Source: Streptomyces mexicanus
GTDB lineage: Bacteria; Actinomycetota; Actinomycetes; Streptomycetales; Streptomycetaceae
Assembly (NCBI RefSeq): GCF_902506575.1
Contig: NZ_LR732544.1
Location: forward strand, 2,955,059 to 2,989,001
DNA: 33,943 nucleotides
Reading direction: 5' to 3'
Both the position numbers and the translations under genes were made by a program. Shown piece by piece: positions 18,339 to 26,336 of this stretch; the first letter of the stretch is position 1; each line of letters starts with the position of its first letter. The notes under the pieces are model-generated. The model was not told the origin of the DNA, made no database searches, and was given only the letters and a program-made list of their open reading frames with translations.

Positions 18339-18685
18339 GTCTTCCCTCACCGACGTAGTGCCTCATCTTCGAGGTGCCCTGACTGTCTCTACCATCCCCC
18401 ATTTGGCTCAGGAGAGTGCACTCGGGGTCGACCATTGGGCCTATCGGCGGCACTCAGTGCCGCCAACCTGCTCATCCTGCCCCCTCGTCCCGGCGACGGG
18501 AAGTGGTCTGTGACCTTTCCGACTCGTTTGATCGATCATTTTTTCTGACGCCGCGTCAGGACGGGATGTTGTGGAGGATTTACACCTGTTGGGGCTCTTG
18601 GGGAGCATTTTTCACCTTCGCCCGTCATCCTCCGAGGGTTCTTCCTCCGGCGTTCTTGCTCTGAGGGTTCTTGCTCCGCAGTTCT
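18339..18685. promoter_or_regulatory. citA upstream region with three palindromes
   Basis: These 347 nt lie between recD2 and citA, both leftward, and contain no gene. Three perfect palindromic elements stand out. GGCGGCACT-C-AGTGCCGCC spans 18446-18464. TGATCGATCA spans 18529-18538, beside a T-run. CTGACGC-C-GCGTCAG spans 18545-18559. The first could equally be a hairpin in the citA leader or an operator; the third looks like a TetR-type site. The recD2 terminator is not obvious. Confidence 0.5.
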
Positions 18686-21526
18686 TCAGGCACCCGCGAG
18701 CCGGAAGTCCAGCGCGGTGCACCGCCGTCCCGCCGAGACCGTGCGCACCGCCTGGCCGATCGCCTTGCGGGATCCGACGAGGACGACCAGCTTCTTGGCC
18801 CGGGTGACCGCCGTGTAGAGCAGGTTGCGCTGGAGCATCATCCAGGCCCCGGTGGTCACCGGGATGACCACGGCCGGATACTCGCTGCCCTGGGAGCGGT
18901 GGATGGTGACCGCGTAGGCGTGCGCCAGCTCGTCCAGTTCGTCGAACTCGTACGGCACCTCCTCGTCCTCGTCCGTCAGCACCGTCAGCCGCTGGTCGAC
19001 CGGGTCGAGCGAGGTGACCACGCCCACGGTGCCGTTGAAGACACCGTTCTTCCCTTTTTCATAATTGTTGCGGATCTGGGTGACCTTGTCGCCGACGCGG
19101 AAGACCCGGCCGCCGAACCGCTTCTCCGCCAGGTCCGGGCGGCCCGGCGTGATCGCCTGCTGGAGCAGCCCGTTGAGGGTGCCCGCGCCGGCCGGCCCCC
19201 GGTGCATCGGCGCGAGCACCTGCACGTCGCGCCGCGGGTCCAGCCCGAACCGGGCCGGGATCCGGCGCGCCGCGACGTCCACGGTGAGTCGGCCCGCCGC
19301 CTCGGTGTCGTCCTCGACGAAGAGGAAGAAGTCCTTCATGCCGTCGGTGACGGGGTGCTGCCCGGCGTTGATCCGGTGCGCGTTGGTCACCACGCCGGAC
19401 TGCTGGGCCTGGCGGAAGACGCGGGTGAGCCGGACGGCGGGGACGGGACTGCTGTCGGCCAGCAGGTCCCTGAGCACCTCACCGGCGCCCACGCTCGGCA
19501 GCTGGTCCACATCCCCCACGAACAGCAGGTGAGCCCCCGGCGGCACGGCCTTGACCAGCTTGTTGGCCAGCAGCAGATCCAGCATGGACGCCTCGTCCAC
19601 GACCACCAGGTCGGCGTCCAACGGCCGGTCCCGGTCGTAGGCCGCGTCCCCGCCGGGCTTCAGCTCCAGCAGCCGGTGCACGGTGGAGGCCTCCGCGCCG
19701 GTCAGCTCCGCCAGTCGCTTGGCGGCCCGCCCGGTCGGCGCGGCGAGCACGACCTTGGCCTTCTTCGCCCGCGCCAGCTCCACGATCGAGCGCACGGTGA
19801 AGGACTTGCCGCAGCCTGGCCCGCCGGTCAGCACGGCCACCTTCTCGGTCAGCGCCAGCTTCACGGCCGCCTCCTGCTCGGGGGCGAGGTCGGCCCCCGT
19901 ACGGCCCTTGAGCCAGCCGAGGGCCTTGTCCCAGGCGACGGACCGGAACGACGGCATCCGGTCCTCGTCGGTGCGCAGCAGCCGCAGCAGCTGGGAGGAG
20001 AGAGCGACCTCGGCCCGGTGGAAGGGCACGAGGTAGATCGCGGTGACGGGCTCGTCCGCCTCCCCGTCCGGCCCGGGCACCTTCTCCCGTACGACGCCGG
20101 GGTCCCCGCCGTCCTGAGGCGGCTGGGCCAGCTCGGCCAGGCACTCGATGACCAGCCCGGTGTCCACCTGGAGCAGCTTCACGGCGTCCGCGATCAGCCG
20201 CTCCTCGGGGAGGTAGCAGTGCCCCTGGTCGGCGGACTGCGACAGCGCGTACTGCAGCCCCGCCTTGACCCGCTCCGGGCTGTCGTGCGGGATCCCGACC
20301 GACCGGGCGATCTTGTCGGCGGTGAGGAACCCGATGCCCCAGACGTCCGCGGCCAGCCGGTACGGCTGGTTCTTCACCACGGAGATCGAGGCGTCCCCGT
20401 ACTTCTTGTAGATCCGCACCGCGATGGAGGTGGACACGTCCACGGTCTGCAGGAACAGCATCACCTCCTTGATCGCCTTCTGCTCCTCCCAGGCGTCGGC
20501 GATCTTCTTGGTCCGCTTGGGCCCGAGCCCCGGCACCTCGATGAGCCGCTGCGGCTCCTCCTCGATGATCCTGAGCGTGTCCAGCCCGAAGTGCTGGGTG
20601 ATCCGGTCGGCGAAGACCGGCCCGATCCCCTTGACCAGCCCGGACCCGAGGTAGCGCCGGATGCCCTGCACGGTGGCCGGCAGCACGGTGGTGTAGTTCT
20701 CGACCTGGAACTGCTTGCCGTACTGCGGATGCGACCCCCAGCGCCCCTCCATCCGCAACGACTCCCCCACCTGCGCACCGAGCAGGGCTCCCACGACCGT
20801 GAGCAGGTCACCGGCGCCTCGGCCGGTGTCGACGCGGGCGACGGTGTAGCCGTTCTCCTCGTTGGCGTACGTGATCCGCTCCAGGACGCCTTCGAGGACG
20901 GCGAGGCGGCGCTCGGTGGGGGCGGGGGCGGGAAAAGGTCCCCCGCCCCGGCCCCCTGGGGGGAGGGGGACGCGGACCCCCCAAGGGGCCCCGGGGGGGG
21001 GCCGCCCCGCCTCTCCGAGAACGAGCTGGCCGCGTCCTTCGCCGACGCCGACCGCACCCCGCCGGTCTTCGACCCCGAGACCCACACCGCGCCGATCCCC
21101 GAGTCCTTCAAGAAGAGCTACCAGGCCTTCATGGACTCCGAGTACTGGCGCCTCGGGGGTGTCCGGCGCGGGGGACTCCGCCTGCCAGGCCCTGGTCGGC
21201 CGCCCACGCTCGTCCCACTGGCGGTCGGAGAGCAGATGCCCCTCCTCGGAGAACACCCGCTCGCAGGCGAGCCCACCGTTCTGGTGCCACGTCCGGGCGA
21301 CCCCCACGGCACGCCCCCTGCGCGCCGTCGACTCGGACCGCAGGGGGCCGTCCGGGGACCACTCCCGGCTCGGCCCCCCCGGCACCCCGTCGACGTAGGT
21401 GTCCAGGGAGATCAGGGCACCGCCGAAGTGCTCCTCGACCTCTCCGCTGAACAACTCCCCGCGATACAGCAGGCGCATCCCCAGGTCCATGTCGACGTCG
21501 GGGTCGTCGATGTCGATCCGTCTCAC
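18686..21526 (-). CDS. recD2: RecD2-type helicase in a chimeric open frame
   Basis: From about 20917 to 18686 (some 743 codons) the frame encodes a RecD2-like SF1B 5'-3' DNA helicase. It begins RRLAVLEGVLERITYANEEN and carries tandem helix-hairpin-helix motifs, Walker A GGPGCGKSFTV, Walker B VVDEASM, and the C-terminal HRSQGSEYPAVVIP and TAVTRAKK motifs. This is the normal family length. However, no ATG, GTG or TTG lies within about 50 codons upstream of RRLAV, where the start should be. The frame instead stays open through a G/C-tract, the antisense of an acyl-CoA dehydrogenase fragment, and a YwqK-like immunity domain starting at GTG 21526. If translated as read it is a 946-aa fusion. Misassembly or rearrangement is equally possible. 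Confidence 0.8.
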   Translation of the reverse strand: MRRIDIDDPDVDMDLGMRLLYRGELFSGEVEEHFGGALISLDTYVDGVPGGPSREWSPDGPLRSESTARRGRAVGVARTWHQNGGLACERVFSEEGHLLSDRQWDERGRPTRAWQAESPAPDTPEAPVLGVHEGLVALLEGLGDRRGVGLGVEDRRGAVGVGEGRGQLVLGEAGRPPPGAPWGVRVPLPPGGRGGGPFPAPAPTERRLAVLEGVLERITYANEENGYTVARVDTGRGAGDLLTVVGALLGAQVGESLRMEGRWGSHPQYGKQFQVENYTTVLPATVQGIRRYLGSGLVKGIGPVFADRITQHFGLDTLRIIEEEPQRLIEVPGLGPKRTKKIADAWEEQKAIKEVMLFLQTVDVSTSIAVRIYKKYGDASISVVKNQPYRLAADVWGIGFLTADKIARSVGIPHDSPERVKAGLQYALSQSADQGHCYLPEERLIADAVKLLQVDTGLVIECLAELAQPPQDGGDPGVVREKVPGPDGEADEPVTAIYLVPFHRAEVALSSQLLRLLRTDEDRMPSFRSVAWDKALGWLKGRTGADLAPEQEAAVKLALTEKVAVLTGGPGCGKSFTVRSIVELARAKKAKVVLAAPTGRAAKRLAELTGAEASTVHRLLELKPGGDAAYDRDRPLDADLVVVDEASMLDLLLANKLVKAVPPGAHLLFVGDVDQLPSVGAGEVLRDLLADSSPVPAVRLTRVFRQAQQSGVVTNAHRINAGQHPVTDGMKDFFLFVEDDTEAAGRLTVDVAARRIPARFGLDPRRDVQVLAPMHRGPAGAGTLNGLLQQAITPGRPDLAEKRFGGRVFRVGDKVTQIRNNYEKGKNGVFNGTVGVVTSLDPVDQRLTVLTDEDEEVPYEFDELDELAHAYAVTIHRSQGSEYPAVVIPVTTGAWMMLQRNLLYTAVTRAKKLVVLVGSRKAIGQAVRTVSAGRRCTALDFRLAGA
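21008..21157 (+). pseudogene. Acyl-CoA dehydrogenase gene fragment, 50 codons
   Basis: On the plus strand these 150 nt read ENELAASFADADRTPPVFD, then AFMDSEYWRLG at the end. I recognise this as an internal N-terminal piece (about residues 50-100) of the large FadE-type acyl-CoA dehydrogenases of Streptomyces. Nothing before or after matches the family. The left side is a C/G homopolymer-rich tract (20940-21000) and the right side joins directly to a YwqK-like gene running the other way. It has no start or stop of its own. Confidence 0.7.
21158..21526 (-). pseudogene. YwqK-like (MORN) immunity domain lacking its stop
   Basis: From GTG 21526 the frame reads MRRIDIDDPDVDMD, LLYRGELFSGEVEE, then REWSPDGPLRSE, TWHQNGGLACERVF and QWDERGRPTRAW. 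This aligns block by block with the intact YwqK-type gene at 28279-28650. YwqK proteins are MORN-repeat immunity partners of YwqJ deaminase toxins. The copy is nearly full length but has no stop: after about residue 120 it runs into foreign sequence and on into recD2. The GTG overlaps the upstream gene stop (GTGA), and GGAGGG lies 6 nt before it. No toxin gene is adjacent. Confidence 0.7.
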
Positions 21527-22067
21527 TGTGATCCCTCCCATGGCAGGCACCGCGGCCGGCGGCGCCAGTACCAGGGGCGGGCGGCCAGGACCGCGAGTTC
21601 GACGCTCAGTGCGACGGATAGGGCGCGGCCCGCGTCGTCGAGCGTCAGCGCACGGTAGCGGCTGTCCAGTTCCCGCAACGCCTCAGCGACCGCGTGCCGC
21701 ACACCGCGGGGAAGGCGCTCGACCACCGCCACGAGTTCGTCGCGGCACTCCAGGTCCTCGGTGCACAGCGCGGCGGGGTACCACCCTCTGCCAGCCACAC
21801 GCACAGGCGCTCCCAACTCGCCAGGCGCCTGCGGGCACCCCGCATCCCCTCAGCCGCGGCGGCGGGCAGCACGGCATCGGTCACCGGCGTCACGACCCTG
21901 AAGGCGTGCACCACCTCCGGCAGAGGAAGCACGGGCACGTGGCGCATGCCGGGGATCGACGCCTCGGCTGCTTCCACCGAGGACCCGGTCCCCACCCCAT
22001 CGTTTGCGATGACGCGGGTGAGTGTGCATGCACCATCGGGAAGCGCGACCTCGCGAATCCACGGCAC
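21523..22067 (-). pseudogene. Hypothetical protein gene with a frameshift
   Basis: Two overlapping frames together look like one gene. The first, from about 22067, reads PWIREVALPDGACTLTRVIA and ends RLASWERLCVWLAEGG. The second resumes at WYPAALCTEDLECRDELV and ends at 21523. The switch lies in GAGGGTGG near 21783-21790; one added G would join them. The family is unknown to me. The frame also makes sense upstream of the GTG at 22067 (WACTWPGGLRVTVFLSWGG) to about 22115, so the true start may be earlier or also damaged. Its stop overlaps the YwqK-like start, so the two form an operon. Confidence 0.55.
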
Positions 22068-22182
22068 CCCGCCGCCCCAGGAGAGGAAGACGGTAACGCG
22101 CAGTCCCCCTGGCCAGGTGCAGGCCCAGTCCCTTCTCCGAGGGCTGCGGCTGTACCTCTCGGGACGCGTACACGCTCACGTA

Positions 22183-22194
22183 CGATACGTATCG
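22183..22194. promoter_or_regulatory. Palindrome between divergent hypothetical genes
   Basis: CGATACGTATCG is a perfect 12-mer, 15 nt before the plus-strand ATG and about 115 nt from the minus-strand gene. TACGAT (22181-22186) within it could be a -10 box. A role is inferred from position only. Confidence 0.35.
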
Positions 22195-22209
22195 CCTAAA
22201 GTCCTGCGC

Positions 22210-22629
22210 ATGGCCGACCTGTTCGCTGTCGATCTCGCCCTCGATCTCTCCCCGACCACCCCCGCCTCCGTCATCGAGCAGTTGCGTCGGCATCTCGACG
22301 CCGGGAGCGCGGAGGAGCCCGACGACGACTGCGAGGTCTGGGCGCCCGGGTTCACCCCCTTGCTGGCGGAGCTCGGACCGGCCTGGCGTATCGGCGGCGT
22401 CCTGACGGCCGAACTGGTGCAGGGCGAGGACTGCTGGTCCCTCACGGCACGGCAGGAGATACACGCCGAACTCCGCCCCGAACTGGACGAGCTGGCGGAG
22501 ATGCTCGCCCACCACGCCAGGACGCCGGGAGTCATCGGCCAGGTGAGGTGGTACGAGGACCGCTTCCCCGAACTCCTGGTCAGCCAGGACGGGAAACTGG
22601 TGAAGACACCGCTGCGCGCCGCCGTTTAG
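22210..22629 (+). CDS. Hypothetical protein, 139 aa
   Basis: The product is acidic and soluble, without a signal peptide or membrane segment. It begins MADLFAVDLALDLSPTTP and contains WRIGGVLTAELVQGEDCWSL and IGQVRWYEDRFPELLV. I do not recognise a family, though the good GC3 pattern and clean ends support a real gene. The ATG at 22210 has no clear Shine-Dalgarno sequence and a palindrome lies just upstream. Its TAG overlaps the TAA of the converging gene by two bases. Next to immunity-type genes it might be an immunity protein, but there is no direct evidence. Confidence 0.7.
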   Translation: MADLFAVDLALDLSPTTPASVIEQLRRHLDAGSAEEPDDDCEVWAPGFTPLLAELGPAWRIGGVLTAELVQGEDCWSLTARQEIHAELRPELDELAEMLAHHARTPGVIGQVRWYEDRFPELLVSQDGKLVKTPLRAAV

Positions 22630-23462
22630 CCGGCTTGGGAGGACGGCGGTGTGGCCGCCGCCCCCGCCACGCGCTCGATGAACGCGGCCGCTTCCCGCTC
22701 CGAGATCACGACGTGGTCCACGTCGTCGTGTCCGAGTTCGTACCGGCGCAGGTATTCCGTGGGCTCCCAGCGCAGGTTCCGCGTGAACGCCTCGTCGTGT
22801 ACACCGCCGTCCCGGCCCACGACCCGCCGCCTGAGGATGCCGCGCGGGGCGCTGCGCGGGTGTCCCGCGCCGATCTTCGCGTAGTAGGTGATACGGCCGA
22901 CCGCGCCCTGGTCGAGCGCGTCGAGGGTGCCCGGGGCGAGGGTCAGGAACGGTTCGGCGGTGAGGTGGAAGGGGAGGTCGCCGTACGGGATCATCACGCC
23001 GTACAGGTCGATGAACTCGCCGACCGAGTAGCCGCCGCCCCGCTCGTAGAGGAGCAACAGCGGCTCATAGAGGTCCAGGGCCTGGGCCTGATCTTGGCCC
23101 TCGCGCTCCTCTCGGTCTCGGTCCGGGAGCGCCCCCGGGTGCTCGGTCCGCAGAGCTGCCCAGCGTACGGCGCCGCGGCACGTCCGTGCCGTGGAGGGGG
23201 TGCCGACGCTGCGGTCCAGGAAGTCCTCCAGTGCGTTCTCGACGTCCTCGGCCGCCCGGAACCCCGGTGCGATCAGCTCGGTGACGTCGTAGAACGGCCA
23301 CTGCTCCTCGGCCCCGTACGCCTTGGCCCAGTGCGCGGCGCGTCGCAGAAACTCGCGCATCAGCAACGCGCGCGACCGGGTGTGGGCGACCGCCAGATCC
23401 CAGTCGTACCACTGCACTCCGCGCAACCGTTCCAGCACCGACCACGCCGCCACCGTGCTCAC
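22626..23462 (-). CDS. Hypothetical protein, 278 aa
   Basis: The product starts MSTVAAWSVLERLRGVQWYD and has motifs such as EQWPFYDVTELIAPGFRAAED, LYERGGGYSVGEFIDLYGV and LRWEPTEYLRRYELG. No signal peptide or membrane helix is seen, and I do not recognise a family. A charged insertion (RDREEREGQDQAQAL) near the middle is probably disordered. The GTG start at 23462 has GGGAGG 8 nt upstream. It converges with the 139-aa hypothetical gene and is followed upstream by the tetR gene on the same strand, 63 nt away. Confidence 0.7.
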   Translation of the reverse strand: MSTVAAWSVLERLRGVQWYDWDLAVAHTRSRALLMREFLRRAAHWAKAYGAEEQWPFYDVTELIAPGFRAAEDVENALEDFLDRSVGTPSTARTCRGAVRWAALRTEHPGALPDRDREEREGQDQAQALDLYEPLLLLYERGGGYSVGEFIDLYGVMIPYGDLPFHLTAEPFLTLAPGTLDALDQGAVGRITYYAKIGAGHPRSAPRGILRRRVVGRDGGVHDEAFTRNLRWEPTEYLRRYELGHDDVDHVVISEREAAAFIERVAGAAATPPSSQAG

Positions 23463-23525
23463 CGCTCCACGCCTCCCAGATCCTGGCCCCTGCCAGAGCC
23501 CCCGACTCGCCCCTCCGCGAACCGC

Positions 23526-24146
23526 TCAGCCTTCTGCTGTCGGCCAGGCCGCCAGTGCCAGTTCCGCCACTGCGGTCAGTTGGGAGGCGGTGGCACCGTC
23601 CTGGGCCCGTTGCGAGAGTCCCTGGAGGACGGTGGCGAAGTAGTCGGCCAGGACCCGGGGGTCGGCCTGGGCGGACAGTTCCCCGGCCCGCTGGGCCTCC
23701 CTCAGCCGGGCCTCGAACCCGTCCACGTTCCTGTTGCGCAGATCGCGGAGGAAGGCCCGTACGTCGGCGTCCTGCGGAGTGACGTTGGTCGCCGCGCCGA
23801 TGGCCAGGCAGCCGGCCGGGTGCGAGGGGTCCGGGTAGATGACCGCGGCCTCCCGGAGGATGCGCGCGAACGCCCCGTACGCGGTGGGCTCCTCCCGCAG
23901 CGCCACCCCGGCGAAGCCGCCGACAGGCGACCGGCCGTAGACGTCGACCACTTCCTTGAACAGGGACTTCTTGTCCCCGAAGGCCGCGTACAGGCTCCCC
24001 GAGCGGATCCCCATCGCCTCGGTCAGGTCGCCGATGGAGACGCCTTCGTAGCCCCGCTCCCAGAACAGGCGCATGGCCGCGGTGAGCGCGGCTTGGCGGT
24101 CGAAGGTGCGCGGGCGGCCGCGCTTGGGGGTCGAGGTCTCAGCCAT
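23526..24146 (-). CDS. TetR-family transcriptional regulator
   Basis: The 206-aa product has a TetR DNA-binding domain. A basic arm (KRGRPRTFDRQ) precedes helix-turn-helix SIGDLTEAMGIRSGSLYAAFGDK at about residues 38-60, then the usual KKSLFKEVVD. The C-terminal ligand domain contains GCLAIGAATN, typical of the branch that controls SDR and other redox genes. It is divergent from an SDR gene and an inverted repeat lies between them, so it most likely represses that gene and itself. The ligand is unknown. Confidence 0.9.
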   Translation of the reverse strand: MAETSTPKRGRPRTFDRQAALTAAMRLFWERGYEGVSIGDLTEAMGIRSGSLYAAFGDKKSLFKEVVDVYGRSPVGGFAGVALREEPTAYGAFARILREAAVIYPDPSHPAGCLAIGAATNVTPQDADVRAFLRDLRNRNVDGFEARLREAQRAGELSAQADPRVLADYFATVLQGLSQRAQDGATASQLTAVAELALAAWPTAEG

Positions 24147-24163
24147 GCCTCACATTTTAGAGT

Positions 24164-24204
24164 GCCCGACCAAAAAATCGTGCTACCTTCTTTCTTGGTC
24201 GATC
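24164..24204. promoter_or_regulatory. Candidate TetR operator
   Basis: CGACCAAAAAA on one side (24167-24177) and TTTCTTGGTCG on the other (24191-24201) form an imperfect inverted repeat; the 6-bp core GACCAA/TTGGTC at 24168-24173 and 24195-24200 is exact. The repeat lies between tetR and the SDR gene, where a divergent repressor site would be expected. Confidence 0.6.
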
Positions 24205-24233
24205 ACTCAACAAAAGGAAGGCGACCAACCACC

Positions 24234-25007
24234 ATGGGTACGCGGCGACTTGAAGGAAAGACGGCGCTCGTCACCGGGGGCAGCAGGGGTATCGGGCGTG
24301 CCGTCGCGGAACGGCTCGCCCGGGACGGCGCCCTGGTCGCGCTGACCTACGCCCGCGACGAGACCGCGGCGCACGACACCGTGGAGCGCATCCGGAAGGA
24401 CGGCGGCCGGGCCTTCGCCCTCCACGCACCGCTGGGCCGCCACGGCGACGCCGCCGCGCTGTGGTCGGCGTTCGACGCCCAGATCCCCCACCACGCGCCC
24501 GAACCGGCCGTCGACATCATCGTGAACAACGCCGGCATAGGACACAGCGCGGATCTGGCCTCACTGACCGAGGACGGTTTCGACGAGGTCTTCGCCGTGA
24601 ACGTGCGAGCGCCGTTCTTCATCGTGCAGGAGGGACTGAAGCGGCTGCGCGACGCGGGCCGGATCATCAACATCTCCAGCGGCGCGGCCCACCTCGCCAT
24701 GCCGGAGGCCATCGCCTACGGCGCCACCAAGAGCGCCCTGGACAACTTCACCCGCAACCTCGCCAAGGAGCTGGGCTCCCGAGGCATCACGGCGAACTCG
24801 GTCGCGCCCGGGATCATCGACACCGATGTCAACGCGGGGTGGCTGCGGGGCAACCCGGAGGCCGAAGCCCACGCGGCCTCCCTGGCCGCGCTGGGCCGCG
24901 TCGGCCGACCCGAGGACGTGGCCGACATCGTGGCCTTCCTCGCCTCGGACGACGCGCGCTGGGTCACCGGCAAGGTGATCGACGCGACGGGCGGCTCCGG
25001 CCTGTGA
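24234..25007 (+). CDS. SDR-family oxidoreductase
   Basis: The 257-aa product is a classical short-chain dehydrogenase. It shows the cofactor motif TGGSRGIG at residues 15-22, NNAG near 100, the catalytic Ser in INISSGAAH, and YGATK with the catalytic Tyr and Lys. The C-terminal GRVGRPEDVADIVAFLASDD and GKVIDATGG complete the fold. The Arg after the first glycine block suggests NADPH. The substrate is unknown; divergence from a TetR regulator suggests an inducible detoxification or redox role. AAGGAAGG lies about 12 nt before the ATG, a long spacing. Confidence 0.92.
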   Translation: MGTRRLEGKTALVTGGSRGIGRAVAERLARDGALVALTYARDETAAHDTVERIRKDGGRAFALHAPLGRHGDAAALWSAFDAQIPHHAPEPAVDIIVNNAGIGHSADLASLTEDGFDEVFAVNVRAPFFIVQEGLKRLRDAGRIINISSGAAHLAMPEAIAYGATKSALDNFTRNLAKELGSRGITANSVAPGIIDTDVNAGWLRGNPEAEAHAASLAALGRVGRPEDVADIVAFLASDDARWVTGKVIDATGGSGL

Positions 25008-25014
25008 GCCCGCG

Positions 25015-25056
25015 CCCTCGGGCGGGAGCACTTGCCGGCGGCCTCCCGCCCGAGGG
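25015..25056 (+). terminator. SDR gene terminator
   Basis: A perfect 13-bp inverted repeat (25015-25027 with 25044-25056) with a 16-nt loop begins 7 nt after the SDR stop. The rest of the gap to 25188 shows no feature. Confidence 0.75.
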
Positions 25057-25188
25057 GACTCGCCGGCGGCCAGCCTTCGACGGCTTGAGGGGAGGGCTGG
25101 CGGGCCGACCCGGCCGTGTCATACCCGGCGGCGGGCGACGCGGCCGGTACCGGCGACCACTCACCAGCGCAGCCAGGACGATCACGAT

Positions 25189-25587
25189 CTACAGCGGGAG
25201 GGACGACCAGCATCCCTGGACGTGATCAGTGACCTCCAGAAGCCGGGATCGTCCGACCGCGGGCACCTCGTATCCGCGCGTGCGGACCCGCTCCAGGAAC
25301 TCCTCCGGCAGCGTGACACCGTGCGACCTCACGTAATGCCGGAGATCGCCGCGCCACAGCCACTCACCGTCCGTGAAGAGTGAAGCGCCACCGAGGAAGA
25401 ACTCCCCGGATCCCAGTACGTCTTCGACCGCGCCCATGGCGCAGAACACCGGATGGCCGCCCCGCAAGTAGGCGCCGATCTCGTCGGCGTCCTCGTAGCG
25501 GACTTCGGCAACGAAATCCCTGACCGAGCCGGCCGGCTGCCCGAAGGAACGCGTCCAGAACTCCTCGAAGAAACCGGCGACTTTCAC
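25189..25587 (-). CDS. Hypothetical protein, 132 aa
   Basis: The product reads MKVAGFFEEFWTRSFG, then RYEDADEIGAYLRGGHPVFC, SGEFFLGGASLFTDGEWLWR, and ends with LEVTDHVQGCWSSLPL. It is small, acidic and soluble with no signal peptide. I know of similar uncharacterised actinobacterial proteins but no function. The GTG start overlaps the stop of the upstream gene in GTGA, so the two are translated together. Its size and place near a polymorphic toxin locus would suit an immunity protein; that is inference. Confidence 0.7.
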   Translation of the reverse strand: MKVAGFFEEFWTRSFGQPAGSVRDFVAEVRYEDADEIGAYLRGGHPVFCAMGAVEDVLGSGEFFLGGASLFTDGEWLWRGDLRHYVRSHGVTLPEEFLERVRTRGYEVPAVGRSRLLEVTDHVQGCWSSLPL

Positions 25588-26336
25588 CGGACACCCCCGC
25601 CGTCGCCGGGCATCGTGACAGCGCTCCGAGCGCTCCCGCGCCCCTCCACTCCCCCGGTCGGCAACTCCCGCAGCGCGCGCCCACCCGGGTGCGCGGCGCG
25701 CAAGCGAGCGCCCGCATCCTCGGCCCACTCCGGTGCGATGCGGTGAGCGGCACGAATCATCAAGGCCAACTGCAGACCGAGGTCGTAGGACGGAGGCTGC
25801 GCTCCCAGTCGGGTCGTGCCGCGCGACACCGCCGTCTGGACGGTGTCCAGGGAGGCGGCCACGAGGTCCCAGGAAAGCAGGGCGCTGATACGCCGGCCGA
25901 AAGGAACTTGGTCCGCGATGCTCAGCAGCGCCTCGGCGGCCCTCATCCGCTGTGCGGCTGTTCCGCGTACCTCGACCATGTCCACGCTCTGGCCGACCGC
26001 ATCGGCCAGAACACCGAAGGTGTCGTCCTGGCCAAGAAACCTGTCGTACGAAGCGCCCCTCCACGCGACACGCTCGGGAGCACCCGCCGCCCGAATCACC
26101 GCCTCGTAGCCGTCCGGGTCGCCCCACCGGGTCAGCGCGACACACGCCAGGAAACGGTCCGCAGGGCTCTCGGCAGGGTCCCGCAGCACCTCCCGCAACG
26201 CCTCCGTCCGTGAGCGGTAGCCTCCGTCCAGCCCGTCACTGATGACATCCTCGGGGTCGGCGGCCAGGCCGTCGAAGTCCACGAACAGCAATGCGGCGAC
26301 GCGCTCTGCGGGTCGCCACCCGCCCGTCGACGTCAA
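25584..26336 (-). CDS. Hypothetical protein, helical-repeat-like, 250 aa
   Basis: The product is rich in short amphipathic helices (AERVAALLFVDFDGLAADP, ADRFLACVALTRWGDPDGYE, MRAAEALLSIADQVPFG) and resembles a HEAT-like array more than an enzyme. I do not recognise a family. The likely start is TTG 26336, overlapping the DUF397 stop (TTGA). The frame is open further upstream, but that part overlaps the DUF397 gene and is Arg-rich shadow. It is coupled downstream to the 132-aa gene. A regulatory or immunity role is possible but unsupported. Confidence 0.6.
   Translation of the reverse strand: MTSTGGWRPAERVAALLFVDFDGLAADPEDVISDGLDGGYRSRTEALREVLRDPAESPADRFLACVALTRWGDPDGYEAVIRAAGAPERVAWRGASYDRFLGQDDTFGVLADAVGQSVDMVEVRGTAAQRMRAAEALLSIADQVPFGRRISALLSWDLVAASLDTVQTAVSRGTTRLGAQPPSYDLGLQLALMIRAAHRIAPEWAEDAGARLRAAHPGGRALRELPTGGVEGRGSARSAVTMPGDGGGVR

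Noticed and set aside
18671..21658. 995-aa open frame on the plus strand opposite recD2
   Set aside because: It is the complement of a high-GC gene, reads as Arg/Gly/His/Val-rich low complexity, and has no recognisable motif except the short FadE fragment.
22548..24233. Upstream part of an 819-aa plus frame ending in the SDR
   Set aside because: The part before 24234 is antisense to the 278-aa gene and tetR; the SDR fold begins right after the ATG at 24234.
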